A stretch of DNA of 7,232 nucleotides, taken from assembly GCA_016844545.1 (NCBI GenBank), contig JAENJC010000134.1, forward strand, positions 1 through 7,232, in the 5' to 3' direction. Both the position numbers and the translations under genes were made by a program. The DNA is from Deltaproteobacteria bacterium. GTDB lineage: Bacteria; Desulfobacterota; JAENJC01. Position 1 is the stretch's first letter. Each line of letters starts with the position of its first letter. This document shows, one piece after another, positions 7,148-7,232 of the stretch. The notes beneath the pieces are model-generated. The model was not told where the DNA came from. It saw only the letters and a list, made by a program, of their open reading frames with translations, and searched no databases.

Positions 7148-7232
7148 ATGGCCAAGGCAAAATTTGAAAGAACAAAACCGCATGTCAATATAGGCACAAT
7201 AGGACACGTTGATCACGGTAAGACCACGTTGA
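7148..7232 (+). CDS. tuf: Translation elongation factor Tu (N-terminal 28 residues, cut by window edge)
   Basis: EF-Tu is the GTPase that carries aminoacyl-tRNA to the ribosomal A site. Only the first 28 codons plus one base are present. They read [20 protein letters not shown] and continue to VDHGKTTL. The segment holds the complete G1 loop GHVDHGKT (19-26), whose VDH variant separates EF-Tu from the IDA variant of EF-G just upstream. The start is secure because of the AGGAGG five bases before it and the family-typical N-terminus. It is co-transcribed with fusA by position. Whether a second tuf copy exists elsewhere, as in many Gram-negatives, cannot be judged here. Confidence 0.97.

Overview
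The window is a piece of a bacterial informational gene cluster, all on the + strand: the end of the RNA polymerase beta' gene (rpoC) followed by the str operon, rpsL (S12) - rpsG (S7) - fusA (EF-G) - tuf (EF-Tu, cut off by the right edge). The order is canonical, every gene is recognisable, and I see no mobile element, CRISPR array, RNA gene or accessory cargo.

Organism: the beta' subunit carries the long insertion inside the trigger loop that Proteobacteria and several other Gram-negative phyla have, and it has the four-cysteine N-terminal zinc site. GC content looks moderate by eye. Arginine is written almost entirely with AGG/AGA, and ATA is common for isoleucine, even in ribosomal protein genes. 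This argues against Enterobacteria-like codon selection. It fits a deep-branching Gram-negative such as a Deltaproteobacterium in the broad sense, Nitrospirota or a relative. This is an inference; the genus cannot be named from here.

Layout: 2-4003 rpoC lacking about the first 30 codons; 4004-4130 a spacer with a very good sigma70-type promoter (4028-4056) and a leader hairpin (4074-4095); 4131-4475 rpsL; 37-base gap; 4513-4983 rpsG; 64-base gap with a weak foldback; 5048-7126 fusA starting at TTG; 21-base gap with a perfect Shine-Dalgarno; 7148-end tuf. No stretch longer than 300 bases lacks a gene.

How the genes work together: beta' is the catalytic half of RNA polymerase. S12 and S7 are the decoding-centre and head-nucleating proteins of the 30S subunit. 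EF-Tu delivers aminoacyl-tRNA and EF-G translocates. The spacer promoter would let the translation genes be transcribed more strongly than, and partly independently of, rpoC.

The one real surprise is in rpsL. The S12 protein is 114 residues instead of about 123-124 because nine residues of its universally conserved core beta-hairpin are missing in frame, while everything around them is normal. This is either an unusual S12 lineage or a local error or mutation in the sequenced DNA. I found no evidence of an undescribed multi-gene system here.
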